Shown here in pieces: positions 14,628 to 23,361 of a DNA stretch of 31,528 nucleotides. Made by a program: the position numbers and the translations under genes. The notes under the pieces were generated by a model. The model was not told the DNA's origin, ran no database searches, and saw nothing but the letters and a program-made list of their open reading frames with translations. Each line of letters begins with the position of its first letter. Position 1 is the first letter of the stretch. This DNA is from SIG452 sp045541975 (GTDB lineage Bacteria; Bacillota; Clostridia; UMGS1840): contig JAZQKB010000017.1 in NCBI GenBank assembly GCA_045541975.1, forward strand, positions 1 through 31,528, in the 5' to 3' direction.

Positions 14628-15266
14628 ATGTTAGAAAAAATGATCCAAAGAATCACTATCAATGAACACAGCAGTATCAGAATTGACGGCGAAAGCATTT
14701 TGTATTTTGATCCGTTTCGCATCAAACAAGAAATCAATGACGGTGATATTGTGTTTGTTACCCATGCTCACTACGACCATTTTTCACCGGAAGATATTGC
14801 AAAGGTGTGTCATCCAAACACGGTATATGTGATGCCGAAATCCATGAAAGACGAGGCAAAAGCACACGGATTCACTGAGAAAAATACTGTTTTTTTAAAA
14901 GCAAACAATCAAACCAAGGTGAAAAATATCACGATGGAGGCAGTTCCTTCTTATAACACTGATAAACCCATGCATCCGAAAGAAAACGGGTGGCTCGGTT
15001 ATGTTGTTACAGTTGATAGTGTTCGTATTTATATTGCCGGAGATTGCGATGCTATGCCACAAGATATTGACTGTCAGATTGCTATGATTCCCATTGGCGG
15101 TACCTACACGATGAATCCGAAGGAAGCAGCAGAATGGATCAACCGTATGAAACCCGACATCGTGATTCCCACCCATTACGGAACCTTAGTCGGTAGCTTA
15201 GCGGATGCTGAACTTTTTGAACCTTTGGTTGAGGAAAGTGTTTCTGTGGTAAGAATTATTGGCTAA
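14628..15266 (+). CDS. Metallo-beta-lactamase-fold hydrolase (UlaG/YtkL-like)
   Basis: This is a 212-aa cytoplasmic MBL protein. It has the dinuclear zinc motif THAHYDH (H46, H48, D50, H51), then NGWLGY, AGDCD (metal-bridging Asp) and PTHYGT (last His). Its compact form matches the lactonase-like group with UlaG and YtkL; substrate unknown. The ATG lies one base after the TGA of the GTPase-NYN gene, with GAAAGGGGA inside that gene as ribosome binding site, so translation is coupled. An in-frame GTG at 14610 is rejected because it precedes the ribosome binding site. The hairpin at 15284-15334 probably ends the transcript. Confidence 0.9.
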   Translation: MLEKMIQRITINEHSSIRIDGESILYFDPFRIKQEINDGDIVFVTHAHYDHFSPEDIAKVCHPNTVYVMPKSMKDEAKAHGFTEKNTVFLKANNQTKVKNITMEAVPSYNTDKPMHPKENGWLGYVVTVDSVRIYIAGDCDAMPQDIDCQIAMIPIGGTYTMNPKEAAEWINRMKPDIVIPTHYGTLVGSLADAELFEPLVEESVSVVRIIG

Positions 15267-15283
15267 TTCTTTTATCAATGCAT

Positions 15284-15334
15284 ATCCCCATCATTTTTTT
15301 GATATATTGTACTATCAAATGAAATGGTGGGGAT
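15284..15334 (+). promoter_or_regulatory. 21-bp hairpin that buries the cwlD ribosome binding site (also terminator-like)
   Basis: The arm at 15284-15304 pairs with 15313-15334 across an 8-nt loop: 21 pairs, one bulged U and two G-U wobbles. The 3' arm contains GGTGGGGA, the ribosome binding site for the cwlD ATG at 15339. It is followed by ATTTTTATGTTTTTT, so the hairpin also looks like a terminator for the upstream MBL gene. Confidence 0.7.
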
Positions 15335-15338
15335 TTTT

Positions 15339-16031
15339 ATGTTTTTTGTATTTCGGAAAAATGTGATTATTGGGGTGCTGTTGGCTGTTTTGGTCAGCGG
15401 GGTGTTATTACTTTCGGTAATGCCAAATGAAATTTCAACAGTCGGACTGGATTCAAAAGTGATTGTAGTAGATGCCGGACACGGTGGAATGGACGGTGGC
15501 GGTGTGGGAGTAGACGGTACTCCCGAAAAAGATTTAAATTTACAAATTGCAAAAAAATTAGAAAAAGCATTGACCGAAAATGGTTACCGTGTGGTGATGA
15601 CCAGAAATGAAGATGTTTCATTACATGATGTAGAAACAACGACCGTTCGCAGTCAGAAAAATTCTGATTTAAAAAAACGTGCCAGCATAGCTAATCAGAC
15701 GAAAGCAGGTCTTTTTGTTAGTATTCATATGAATAAGTATGAGTCTGCCGATGTGAAAGGTGCACAGGTTTTTTATCGGAAAAATGATCCCACCGGAGCA
15801 CAGTATGCCGAAAGCGTAATGTTGGAATTAAAGAAAGTGGATTCGCAAAATCACCGTGTTGAAAAAACATTGCCCAATAAAAATCTGACTTTCTCCAAAC
15901 TGGAAATTCCTGGAATTTTAGTGGAGTGCGGGTTTATTTCCAACTTAGAGGAGCTCACTAAACTTCGGGATGAATCGTATCAGCAAAAGCTTGTTGATGC
16001 AATTGTTAACGGCATTAAAAATATTCCGTAA
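15339..16031 (+). CDS. cwlD: N-acetylmuramoyl-L-alanine amidase CwlD (spore cortex)
   Basis: This is a 230-aa exported amidase_3 enzyme. Residues 8-28 are a signal anchor. The catalytic domain starts at VIVVDAGHGG. Zinc ligands His48, Glu63 (TPEKDLN) and His130 (VSIHMN) and catalytic Glu196 (VECGF) are all present. In spore formers CwlD removes the peptide from muramic acid so that muramic-delta-lactam can form in cortex peptidoglycan, which is needed for germination. Length and layout match CwlD rather than the larger vegetative amidases. The ATG at 15339 is chosen because GGTGGGGA lies 5 nt upstream; the ATG at 15324 would precede it. No obvious sigma-A promoter is seen, and the ribosome binding site lies in a hairpin. 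Confidence 0.9.
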   Translation: MFFVFRKNVIIGVLLAVLVSGVLLLSVMPNEISTVGLDSKVIVVDAGHGGMDGGGVGVDGTPEKDLNLQIAKKLEKALTENGYRVVMTRNEDVSLHDVETTTVRSQKNSDLKKRASIANQTKAGLFVSIHMNKYESADVKGAQVFYRKNDPTGAQYAESVMLELKKVDSQNHRVEKTLPNKNLTFSKLEIPGILVECGFISNLEELTKLRDESYQQKLVDAIVNGIKNIP

Positions 16032-16047
16032 ATTTTACCGATAAAAA

Positions 16048-16076
16048 TTGACTTTTTTCGCAGAGTGTGATATAAT
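16048..16076 (+). promoter_or_regulatory. Promoter of the MATE exporter gene
   Basis: TTGACT (16048-16053), 17-nt spacer, TATAAT (16071-16076), 36 nt before the ATG. Confidence 0.75.
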
Positions 16077-16112
16077 TCTTCATTGTTTTTAAGATTAAAT
16101 GGAGGATATCAC

Positions 16113-17486
16113 ATGAGCGAACTTACAGCCGGCGAGCTTCGGCAGGAAAACAAAATGGGTGTGATGCCCATTCCAAAATTATTAATCAGTATGTCGTTAC
16201 CAATTATCATTTCGATGTTGGTGCAGGCATGCTACAATATTATTGACAGTATTTTTGTGGCACAAATTGACCCCAATAATAAAGCATTTACGGCAGTTAG
16301 TCTTGCATTCCCTGTGCAAAATCTGATGATTGCTGTGGGAGCCGGTACCGGGGTTGGTATCAATGCATTATTGTCCAGAAGTTTAGGCGAAAAGAACTAC
16401 GAAAAAGCAAATAAAGTTGCCAATACCGGTATTTATCTGGCATTTTTTAGCTTCCTTGTTTTTTGTTTATTTGGCATTTTCTTTTCCGATATGTATTCCA
16501 AATTTCAGACAAACGATCCTGAAATTGCTACTTATTGCTATGATTATATGAAAGTCATTAGTATCGGTTCTTTGGGAATCTTTATGCAAATTACGATGGA
16601 ACGGTTACTTCAGGCAACCGGGAAATCCTTTTTGTCTATGGTAGTGCAGTTAGCCGGTGCAATTTTTAATTTGATTTTTGACCCTATTTTGATTTTTGGT
16701 TTGTATGGATTTCCGAAAATGGGGATTGCCGGAGCAGCTCTTGCCACTGTGTTAGGCCAGTTTGTGTCTATGACGTTAGGCATTATTATCAATATCCGTT
16801 GCAATCAAGAAATCAAAGTTTTACCATTTACTTACCGTCCCGATAGAAAAACAGTAGGTGGAATTTATGCGATTGGTGTTCCGTCTATTCTTTTGATGTC
16901 TATCGGAACGGTGATGACTCTTTGTATGAATCAAATTCTGATGAGTTCTGCGGCATCTGTTGCTGTTTTTGGTGCATATTTTAAATTGCAAAGTTTCTTC
17001 ATTATGCCTGTTTCCGGTTTGAACAACGGGATGGTGCCCATTATTGCATACAATTACGGTGCCAAAAATAAAGGCCGTATTCTTGCCACTATTCGGTTAA
17101 GCTGTATAATTGCTTCGGGGATTATGCTTTTTGGTATGACAGTCTTTTTGCTGTTTCCGAGACAGCTTTTGGCAATGTTTAGTGCTTCTGCCGAAATGGT
17201 TGCCATTGGGATTCCGGCACTTCGGATTATCAGTTTGCATTATATTTTGGCCGGCATATGTATTATATTTCTTTCTGTCTTTCAGGCAGTTGGGAAAAGT
17301 ATATACAGTCTGTTTGTTTCGTTGGGCAGACAGCTTGTGGTACTGATTCCTGTAGCTTGGATTATGTCACAATGGTTTGGACTTGGTGCGGTATGGTGGG
17401 CATTTCCCGTGGCGGAACTGGTATCTTTCTTGTTATCCGTGTTATTTATGATTCGTGTGCACAAACGGTACATCAACCCATTATAA
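16113..17486 (+). CDS. MATE-family multidrug/cation exporter
   Basis: This is a 457-aa membrane protein with twelve hydrophobic helices in two homologous halves, typical of MATE antiporters (Na+ or H+ coupled export of drugs, dyes or metabolites). The first helix region has PIIISMLVQACYNIID, and the second half opens with GVPSILLMSIGTVMT. The cytoplasmic N-terminus MSELTAGELRQENKMGVMPI is common in clostridial members. The ATG at 16113 has GGAGG 7 nt upstream; an earlier in-frame ATG at 16083 lies before that site and is rejected. It is a single gene between a good promoter and a terminator. Substrate unknown. Confidence 0.92.
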   Translation: MSELTAGELRQENKMGVMPIPKLLISMSLPIIISMLVQACYNIIDSIFVAQIDPNNKAFTAVSLAFPVQNLMIAVGAGTGVGINALLSRSLGEKNYEKANKVANTGIYLAFFSFLVFCLFGIFFSDMYSKFQTNDPEIATYCYDYMKVISIGSLGIFMQITMERLLQATGKSFLSMVVQLAGAIFNLIFDPILIFGLYGFPKMGIAGAALATVLGQFVSMTLGIIINIRCNQEIKVLPFTYRPDRKTVGGIYAIGVPSILLMSIGTVMTLCMNQILMSSAASVAVFGAYFKLQSFFIMPVSGLNNGMVPIIAYNYGAKNKGRILATIRLSCIIASGIMLFGMTVFLLFPRQLLAMFSASAEMVAIGIPALRIISLHYILAGICIIFLSVFQAVGKSIYSLFVSLGRQLVVLIPVAWIMSQWFGLGAVWWAFPVAELVSFLLSVLFMIRVHKRYINPL

Positions 17487-17490
17487 AATT

Positions 17491-17522
17491 AAAAGCAGGT
17501 TCTAAACAAACCTGCTTTTTCT
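17491..17522 (+). terminator. Terminator of the MATE gene
   Basis: AAAAGCAGGTT, 7-nt loop, AACCTGCTTTT followed by TCTT: an 11-bp perfect stem. Confidence 0.9.
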
Positions 17523-17591
17523 TATGGGATATGCTTTTTTTAAAAGGGATACGCATAAACTGTATTAAGATGAAAGCAAAGGGGAATGCGT

Positions 17592-17861
17592 ATGAAAGAA
17601 CGTGTGCGTGAACTTCAGAAAAAAGAAGTGATTGACTTGTCCAGCGGGAAGCGTTTGGGGTTTGTGTATGATATTGAAATTGATTTGAAAACAGGCGAAT
17701 TGGAGAGCCTGATTGTTCCAAACAGAAATTCTGTTTTTCGCTTTTTTTGGAAATATGAGGAAACTTTAATTCCGTTTGATCAGATTAAAAAAATCGGTGA
17801 CGATATTATTTTAGTGGATATGAGGCCGTTTTCTCAGTCAGATATCCAAAAAAGTAGGTAG
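17592..17861 (+). CDS. YlmC/YmxH-family PRC-barrel small protein
   Basis: This is an 89-aa soluble protein. The order ELQKKEVIDLSSGKRLG, VYDIEIDLKTGELESLIVP, then a hydrophobic/aromatic FRFFWKYEE and IPFDQIKKIGDDIILV is the YlmC/YmxH sporulation-protein pattern, a short PRC-barrel. Family members occur mainly in endospore formers, and the molecular role is unclear. The second ATG (17592) is chosen because AAAGGGGA is 6 nt upstream, while the first ATG (17586) abuts it. It lies after the MATE terminator, so it should have its own promoter. None of the sigma-A type is visible, which would fit a sporulation sigma factor. Confidence 0.85.
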   Translation: MKERVRELQKKEVIDLSSGKRLGFVYDIEIDLKTGELESLIVPNRNSVFRFFWKYEETLIPFDQIKKIGDDIILVDMRPFSQSDIQKSR

Positions 17862-17899
17862 GCAACCGTTAAAAATCGGTAAATTCTTATAAAAAAACA

Positions 17900-17928
17900 T
17901 TGACTTTCTGTTTATTTTATGTTAATAT
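17900..17928 (+). promoter_or_regulatory. Promoter of the SLH protein pair
   Basis: TTGACT (17900-17905), 17-nt spacer, TAATAT (17923-17928). A leader of about 55 nt ends in AAGAGGTG before the ATG. Confidence 0.6.
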
Positions 17929-17990
17929 ATACGAGTAGAAGTTTATGATATTTGTATGTATTTGCTAAAACATAAGAGGTGTTCTTTTTG

Positions 17991-19028
17991 ATGAGAAGAT
18001 TCTGTATGCGTTTGGTTTGCCTGATGATGGCGTGTTTAACGTTATGCGTAACGCCTGCATTTGCAATCAGTAATGCAGATACCATGCGAGTGTTTAAGAG
18101 AGTGGTTCAGAATGAAAGCTTTCTACCTCAGCTGTATTCGGCGGTTCCTTTTTATGAACAACTGTCCATTACCAATGAGTCTGTCAATAAAAAAATGAAG
18201 GAGAATATCCGCATTATTCTGACGAAAGCTGAGCGGGAAAAAGAGCAGGGGATTTTGACCAGAGAGAATCTGAGAACTCGTTTGCAAGCCCTTACAGTTG
18301 ATACCGCTTTAAACATGGAAGCTGCATATATCGCACTCTGTACGGATGCATTTTCTGAGGAAACGATCAAAACTTTATTAAACGGAATTGTTCCGGCAGA
18401 ATTTCAGCCACTATATCTGGCAATTGCAGAGGAATCTTATGTTATTCTCGGCTTTGGCAAACGATTAAAGCCGACACACGTGTTCGATGATTTAGCGGGT
18501 TACGAGTGGGCAGAAGAAGCCATTGCAGAGCTGTTTGACCGTGATATTATCAATGGTGTCAGTGATTTTTCTTTTGTACCGGCTGCCACAGTTACCCGTG
18601 AGCAGTTTGCAAAAATGATGTGTGTGGCATTTTCCATTGAAGCAGCAGCAGAAAAACCGGTTTTCTCCGATGTGCTGGAACAGGATTGGTTTTATCCGTA
18701 TGTTACTACCATGGCGAGTCAGAAGTTGATTTTAGGGGTAGGGGGCGGAATGTTTGGTTCCGGTCAGAACATCACCCGTCAGGACATGGCGGTTCTGATG
18801 TTTAGAATTGGCGAATTGCTCGGTTTGTTTGACCGTAGCACTTCTAAAACGGCAGGCTTTGATGACGAACGTTTTATTGCTTCCTACGCAAAAACAGCTA
18901 TTATTACGCTAAAAGAACTTGGCATTATTCAGGGCAATGAATTAAACTGCTTTAATCCTACCATGTCAGCAACCCGCGCGGAAGCAGCGCAGATGCTGTA
19001 TCGTTGCTATCAATATGCAAATAAATAA
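17991..19028 (+). CDS. Secreted SLH-domain protein with a unique N-terminal domain
   Basis: This is a 345-aa exported protein. A signal peptide ends near AFA (residue 25). Residues 26-160 are a mostly helical domain that I do not recognise. Three SLH repeats fill 164-345, with anchors VTREQFAKMM, ITRQDMAVLM and ATRAEAAQML and the FSDV/FDD and W-A-Y motifs. SLH repeats bind pyruvylated secondary cell wall polymer and hold the protein on the cell surface. The ATG at 17991 follows AAGAGGTG by 9 nt. The next SLH gene begins 46 nt downstream without a terminator between them, so they may be co-transcribed. Confidence 0.88.
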   Translation: MRRFCMRLVCLMMACLTLCVTPAFAISNADTMRVFKRVVQNESFLPQLYSAVPFYEQLSITNESVNKKMKENIRIILTKAEREKEQGILTRENLRTRLQALTVDTALNMEAAYIALCTDAFSEETIKTLLNGIVPAEFQPLYLAIAEESYVILGFGKRLKPTHVFDDLAGYEWAEEAIAELFDRDIINGVSDFSFVPAATVTREQFAKMMCVAFSIEAAAEKPVFSDVLEQDWFYPYVTTMASQKLILGVGGGMFGSGQNITRQDMAVLMFRIGELLGLFDRSTSKTAGFDDERFIASYAKTAIITLKELGIIQGNELNCFNPTMSATRAEAAQMLYRCYQYANK

Positions 19029-19074
19029 TATAATTGTGTTAAAAATATAATTTTTTATAAAAGGAGTAAGCACT

Positions 19075-21336
19075 ATGAAAAGACTAATTGCTTTACTTTT
19101 GGCAGTTATGATGTTACCGATTTTTACATTGGTATCCCATGCTGCAGGCCCCATGACAAGACAGGACTTCAAAGAAGTACTGTTAGGTCTGTATAATGAA
19201 CCTGATCCTGATGAGGATTACGAAGCTGACTTAATCAGAGCGTACAGAAACATTTCCAAAGATCAGCTGGATGCTTTAAAAGCATACTACGATGCAGATA
19301 CTACTGCTGCAGTGACTCCAATGGCGTCTGCTGCACCTGTAATCACAGAAGATGAAGCCAATATCTTAACCTATGGTTTTATCAAACTGATGACCTTCCC
19401 AGCTGCGAAAAACGGCCCAGTTGAAGCACCTAATACTGCAGACAACGATATCGGTGATGCGGACATTGAAAGAGCATTAGATGCTTTCTTCACAGTATTT
19501 ACCTTTGGTACCACACCTGACACCGCAAACAACGTGTTGAATAAAGTTGCAGGCGGAAAAATGACCAAACATGCACTGGGCGCGTTTGTTATCGACTTAC
19601 AGAAAAACTTGAGAGCAATTGCAGGGCAGGATGAGACTACATTGGCTAACTTTATAGCAGCATTTGTAACTCCTCACGATGCAACTCCCGACTATATTGA
19701 CAAAATTATTCCTTATGTAAAAACTGCGGCTGCTCGTGCACTGACCCATCCCGCTGGTGCAGAATTGGCTGAAGCGAAGGAAGCAATGCTTGCCAACGGT
19801 ATGCTGATGGAAGACCTTTCCGGAAACATTTCTGAGGATTCTGCATTTATTAAACTGATTATTCACGCAATCAACACCTTGAAAAATGATACTGCTAATA
19901 ACGGTGAAGAAGTAATATCAGTAGTAATGAATACCGTTATGTCTGGTGTTATGGATGCTAAGGTTGAAGTTTATGGAGATTCTTTAGGCACTGATTTAAA
20001 AAGCCCTGTGAATGATCCTATACAGCCTAACAATGATGTTGCAGAGCTGCAAATCGGCCAATCTGTGTACTTAAAAGTAATTTCTGATTCTTTGGTAAAG
20101 TTAATAACTAAACGTGGCGAGGAAGCATCCTTGGATTTTGTTCCCAGCCTGTCTCCCAGTTTGAATGCTGCTGTTGTAGATGAGAATGATAATCTGAAAT
20201 CTATCGCAACTGTTACCAGAGATCCTGACGGCATGCTGAAGTTGACCGGTACTGCAGAAGGTACTGCAATTTTGAAATTATACAGAGACACCAACGGACC
20301 GTCTGACTTCACCTTTAATGATCCTACCCGTCATAACGATAAAGAACTGTTTATGGAACTGAATATCGAGGTTCGTGGTGGTTCCAGACCTGTACCTTCC
20401 GGTCCTTCTTCTTCCAGAGTGGAAGCTCCTACCATTACTTTTGAAGTGGATGCAGACAAGAATATTACCGTAACCTTAGAAACCAAAACTCCCGGTGCAA
20501 CCATTTATTACACCACTGACGGTTCTGCTCCCACCAAAGGTTCTCAGAAATACGAAGGCCCCTTCAATGTTCCGGACAAAACTACCATTAAAACCTTCGC
20601 TGTGAAACCCGATTGGATTGACAGTTATGTAACTACTGATACCATCGACTTATCCGCAGGAAATGTTCCCGGTTTAACAGACGAACATATTGCTTATGTT
20701 CACGGTAGAGACACCGGTAACTTTGATGCAGATGACAATGTTACCAGAGCAGAAGTAACTGCAATGTTCTCCCGTTTAATCGTGAAGAAAATGGTATTCT
20801 TAGATGGCTCTGAGAGCCAATTCTCCGATGTAAATGAAGGCGACTGGTACGCTGCTTATGTTAAATTCTTAAGCAATGCAGGTATTGTAAACGGCTACGA
20901 AGACGGTACCTTTGCTCCCAATAAACCGATTACCCGTGCTGAATTTGCAACCATCGCTTCCAGATTCTTTGAAATCGAAAACGGTAGCGATAACAATTTC
21001 CCTGATGTTGCGGACAATCACTGGGCAAAAGACTTTATTGATTCTGCAGCGATTAAAGGTTGGTTAGTTGGTTATGAAGACGGTACTTTCCGTCCTAATC
21101 AGCCTATCAAACGTTCCGAAGCTGTTACCATTATCAACAGAATGTTGAATCGTGCTGCAGATAAGGAATACATTGCAGAAAACTTCGATGAAGTTCTGAC
21201 TTATCCGGATCTCAGCGAATCTCATTGGGCATACTACGAAATCTTGGAAGCAAGCAACTGGCATGACCATAAAGTAGAAAATAATATTGAATTCTGGACT
21301 GATATTTTCTACGAAGAAAGATTTAATGCATCCTGA
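19075..21336 (+). CDS. Large SLH-domain surface protein with a chitobiase-like C-terminal (CHB_HEX_C) domain
   Basis: This is a 753-aa exported protein. Signal peptide about 1-23 (ends SHAA). Residues 24-440 are Ala/Asp-rich and mostly helical, with no family I recognise, followed by a Ser/Pro linker (PVPSGPSSSR). About 448-520 is a CHB_HEX_C-type beta domain with PGATIYYTTDGSAPT. Three canonical SLH repeats follow (VTRAEVTAMF, ITRAEFATIA, IKRSEAVTII), and a further FPDV/YPDL-like piece ends the protein. The start has AAAAGGAG 9 nt upstream. Its codon choice is cleaner and more biased than that of the preceding SLH gene, suggesting an abundant envelope or S-layer component. The enzymatic role, if any, is unknown. 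Confidence 0.9.
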   Translation: MKRLIALLLAVMMLPIFTLVSHAAGPMTRQDFKEVLLGLYNEPDPDEDYEADLIRAYRNISKDQLDALKAYYDADTTAAVTPMASAAPVITEDEANILTYGFIKLMTFPAAKNGPVEAPNTADNDIGDADIERALDAFFTVFTFGTTPDTANNVLNKVAGGKMTKHALGAFVIDLQKNLRAIAGQDETTLANFIAAFVTPHDATPDYIDKIIPYVKTAAARALTHPAGAELAEAKEAMLANGMLMEDLSGNISEDSAFIKLIIHAINTLKNDTANNGEEVISVVMNTVMSGVMDAKVEVYGDSLGTDLKSPVNDPIQPNNDVAELQIGQSVYLKVISDSLVKLITKRGEEASLDFVPSLSPSLNAAVVDENDNLKSIATVTRDPDGMLKLTGTAEGTAILKLYRDTNGPSDFTFNDPTRHNDKELFMELNIEVRGGSRPVPSGPSSSRVEAPTITFEVDADKNITVTLETKTPGATIYYTTDGSAPTKGSQKYEGPFNVPDKTTIKTFAVKPDWIDSYVTTDTIDLSAGNVPGLTDEHIAYVHGRDTGNFDADDNVTRAEVTAMFSRLIVKKMVFLDGSESQFSDVNEGDWYAAYVKFLSNAGIVNGYEDGTFAPNKPITRAEFATIASRFFEIENGSDNNFPDVADNHWAKDFIDSAAIKGWLVGYEDGTFRPNQPIKRSEAVTIINRMLNRAADKEYIAENFDEVLTYPDLSESHWAYYEILEASNWHDHKVENNIEFWTDIFYEERFNAS

Positions 21337-21349
21337 TTATAGGTAGTTC

Positions 21350-21382
21350 AAAAGACTGCGCTCCTTGTGAGTGCAGTCTTTT
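21350..21382 (+). terminator. Terminator of the SLH gene pair
   Basis: AAAAGACTGC-G-CTC, loop CTTGT, GAG-T-GCAGTCTTTT: a 14-bp stem with one G-U pair, ending in U residues. Confidence 0.88.
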
Positions 21383-21439
21383 ATTATGATATTTTGTTGA
21401 AATATTTGGATTATCAGCAAAGATATTCTGTTGGACTTC

Positions 21440-21468
21440 TTGACATCTTTTAAAAGTAGTTATATAAT
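21440..21468 (+). promoter_or_regulatory. Consensus promoter of the DegV gene
   Basis: TTGACA (21440-21445), 17-nt spacer, TATAAT (21463-21468): an exact match. The leader is about 78 nt with GGAAGGTG before the ATG. Confidence 0.85.
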
Positions 21469-21552
21469 AATAGATAGTATAGAAGAGAAACATATATTGT
21501 ATGAAACAAAGCAAAATATCTACACATTCGCAGAATAGGAAGGTGTACTACG

Positions 21553-22413
21553 ATGAATGAATTTGTAATTGTTACGGATACAGGTTGTGATATTTCCCCG
21601 AAAATTTTGCAGGAATGGAATGTTCATGCCATTGATATGACATTTCGTTATGGAAATGAGGATCGGGAATATCAGGGGCAGGAAGTAGTAGCCAAAGAGT
21701 TTTATGACAAAATGAGAGAGGGAGCTGTTGCGAAAACGGCAGCGATTAATCCCTACACATTTCAGACCGTTTTTGAGGAATATTGTAAGCAAGGCAAGGA
21801 TATTCTGCATATTTCGTTTTCATCCGGTTTAAGTACTACCTATAATTCTTCTGTGGCTGCAATGGAAGAATTAAAGAAACAATATCCTGAGAGAAAACTG
21901 ATTTCTGTGGATTCTTTATGTGCATCTGCGGGACAGGGATTGTTTGTTTACCTTGCTGTTTTAAAACGCGATTCGGGTGCTTCCATTGAGGAAATTGCAG
22001 AGTATCTGGAAGAAATCAAGCTTCACATTTGCCATTGGTTTACGGTGGACGATTTGGTATATTTAAAACGAGGAGGTCGTGTCAGTTCGGCAAGTGCTTT
22101 TGTTGCCAATGCACTGGGCATCAAACCTGTGTTGCATGTAGATAACGATGGAAAATTGATCAATGTATCCAAGTGCAGGGGAAGAAAAAAATCGCTTCAG
22201 AGTCTGGCAGAAAAATACGGCGAATCAGCAGATTTGGAAACTCCGATTTATATTTCCCATGCCGATGTAGATGAGGATGCTGAACTGTTGGCTGAAATGA
22301 TCCGTGAAAAATATAATAAAAAGGTGGATATTATTACCGGAATCGGTCCTATTATCGGAGCACATTCCGGCCCCGGAACCATCGCATTGTTTTTTGTTGG
22401 AAAACAGCGATAA
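21553..22413 (+). CDS. DegV-family fatty-acid-binding protein
   Basis: This is a 286-aa cytoplasmic protein. The N-terminus VIVTDTGCDISPKI, the central SFSSGLSTTYNSS and the C-terminal-domain sequence LVYLKRGGRVSSASA are DegV hallmarks. Related FakB proteins bind a fatty acid and present it to FakA kinase to enter phospholipid synthesis. No fakA gene is adjacent, so it may be one of several dispersed paralogues. Monocistronic, with a perfect promoter and a terminator. Confidence 0.92.
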   Translation: MNEFVIVTDTGCDISPKILQEWNVHAIDMTFRYGNEDREYQGQEVVAKEFYDKMREGAVAKTAAINPYTFQTVFEEYCKQGKDILHISFSSGLSTTYNSSVAAMEELKKQYPERKLISVDSLCASAGQGLFVYLAVLKRDSGASIEEIAEYLEEIKLHICHWFTVDDLVYLKRGGRVSSASAFVANALGIKPVLHVDNDGKLINVSKCRGRKKSLQSLAEKYGESADLETPIYISHADVDEDAELLAEMIREKYNKKVDIITGIGPIIGAHSGPGTIALFFVGKQR

Positions 22414-22440
22414 TACTGTATTGTTGTTCATAACAAATAA

Positions 22441-22476
22441 AAAAGAGATCAAGTTTTTTTAAGCTTGGTCTCTTTT
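22441..22476. terminator. Bidirectional terminator between degV and the rlmA-type gene
   Basis: AAAAGAGATCAAG (22441-22453) pairs with CTTGGTCTCTTTT (22464-22476) with one G-U pair. U-runs are present on both strands, longer on the minus strand. Confidence 0.85.
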
Positions 22477-22522
22477 CGTTCGTGCTAAAAAAGGTTATGG
22501 CATAACTTCAGCTATTAAAAAA

Positions 22523-23317
22523 TCAGTTTTTTTGGTATAGCAGTAATTCAAAGGACACGGTAACCTCAAACTGAGAAAGTGCATGGATTTTTTCTAAATC
22601 TTCTTGTTTTGTACGGTAATAATACGGAGTCATCTGGAATAAATTCAGAATATCTTCCTGGCTTTGCAATAAAATTTTTTGCTCAATTTTTTCCGATTTC
22701 ACAAAGGAAAATCCAGTTAGTTCATAATCTTTTACCTGGTTTTTATAGGGATGTTCGTAGATTACATTTTTTAGTTCAATCAGATGGTTTTCACCGGGGA
22801 TCCCTAAAATCATGATCCCGTCTTTTTTTAAAACACGGTGAAATTCTTCTCCGGCATAGGGAGCAAATAAACTGTATAATAAATCTACACTCTTATCTTG
22901 AATCGGTAAGTCAAACAAACTTGCTGCAATATAGGTGATATTTCGGTTTTTCGGAGCAGCTTTCTGAAGGGCAGTTTTTGAAATATCAATTCCGGTCAAA
23001 CTTCTGCCATCTTGCCAGATTCCGTTGGTATAGTAGCCTTCTCCGCAGCCTGCATCCAGAATTGTTTTAGGGTTGTGTTCATTGATCATTTCTTTTAGTT
23101 TGTTTTGAAAACTTTCATAATAGCCTTTGGATAAAAAACTGCTTCTGGCATCTACCATCAGTTTGTTATCTCCGGGGAGTTTGGAGTTCATTTTATGTGC
23201 CAATAAAAAATTCACATAGCCTTTTTTTGCAATGTCAAAACTATGGTTGTTACTGCAACGGTAAATTTTGTCATTTTCTTTTAAAATTGGTTCGTGACAA
23301 ACAGGGCATCGTAACAT
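22523..23317 (-). CDS. rlmA: 23S rRNA (guanine-N1)-methyltransferase, RlmA family
   Basis: This is a 264-aa SAM-dependent enzyme. An N-terminal zinc finger CPVC (residues 4-7), then C and H in RCSNNHSF, is followed by the family sequence KKGYVNFLL. The methyltransferase core has ILDAGCGEGYYT (SAM site), GIDISK and LYSLFAPY. Enzymes of this family methylate G745 or G748 of 23S rRNA; Gram-positive members (RlmA-II/TlrB type) usually use G748, and some affect macrolide or tylosin susceptibility. The ATG at 23317 has AAAGGAGCG upstream. The frame open beyond it (to 23416) overlaps the divergent small ORF and is not used. Confidence 0.9.
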   Translation of the reverse strand: MLRCPVCHEPILKENDKIYRCSNNHSFDIAKKGYVNFLLAHKMNSKLPGDNKLMVDARSSFLSKGYYESFQNKLKEMINEHNPKTILDAGCGEGYYTNGIWQDGRSLTGIDISKTALQKAAPKNRNITYIAASLFDLPIQDKSVDLLYSLFAPYAGEEFHRVLKKDGIMILGIPGENHLIELKNVIYEHPYKNQVKDYELTGFSFVKSEKIEQKILLQSQEDILNLFQMTPYYYRTKQEDLEKIHALSQFEVTVSFELLLYQKN

Positions 23318-23361
23318 AAAATCGCTCCTTTTGTGGAATAATGAGTATGAGGTGATAACAA

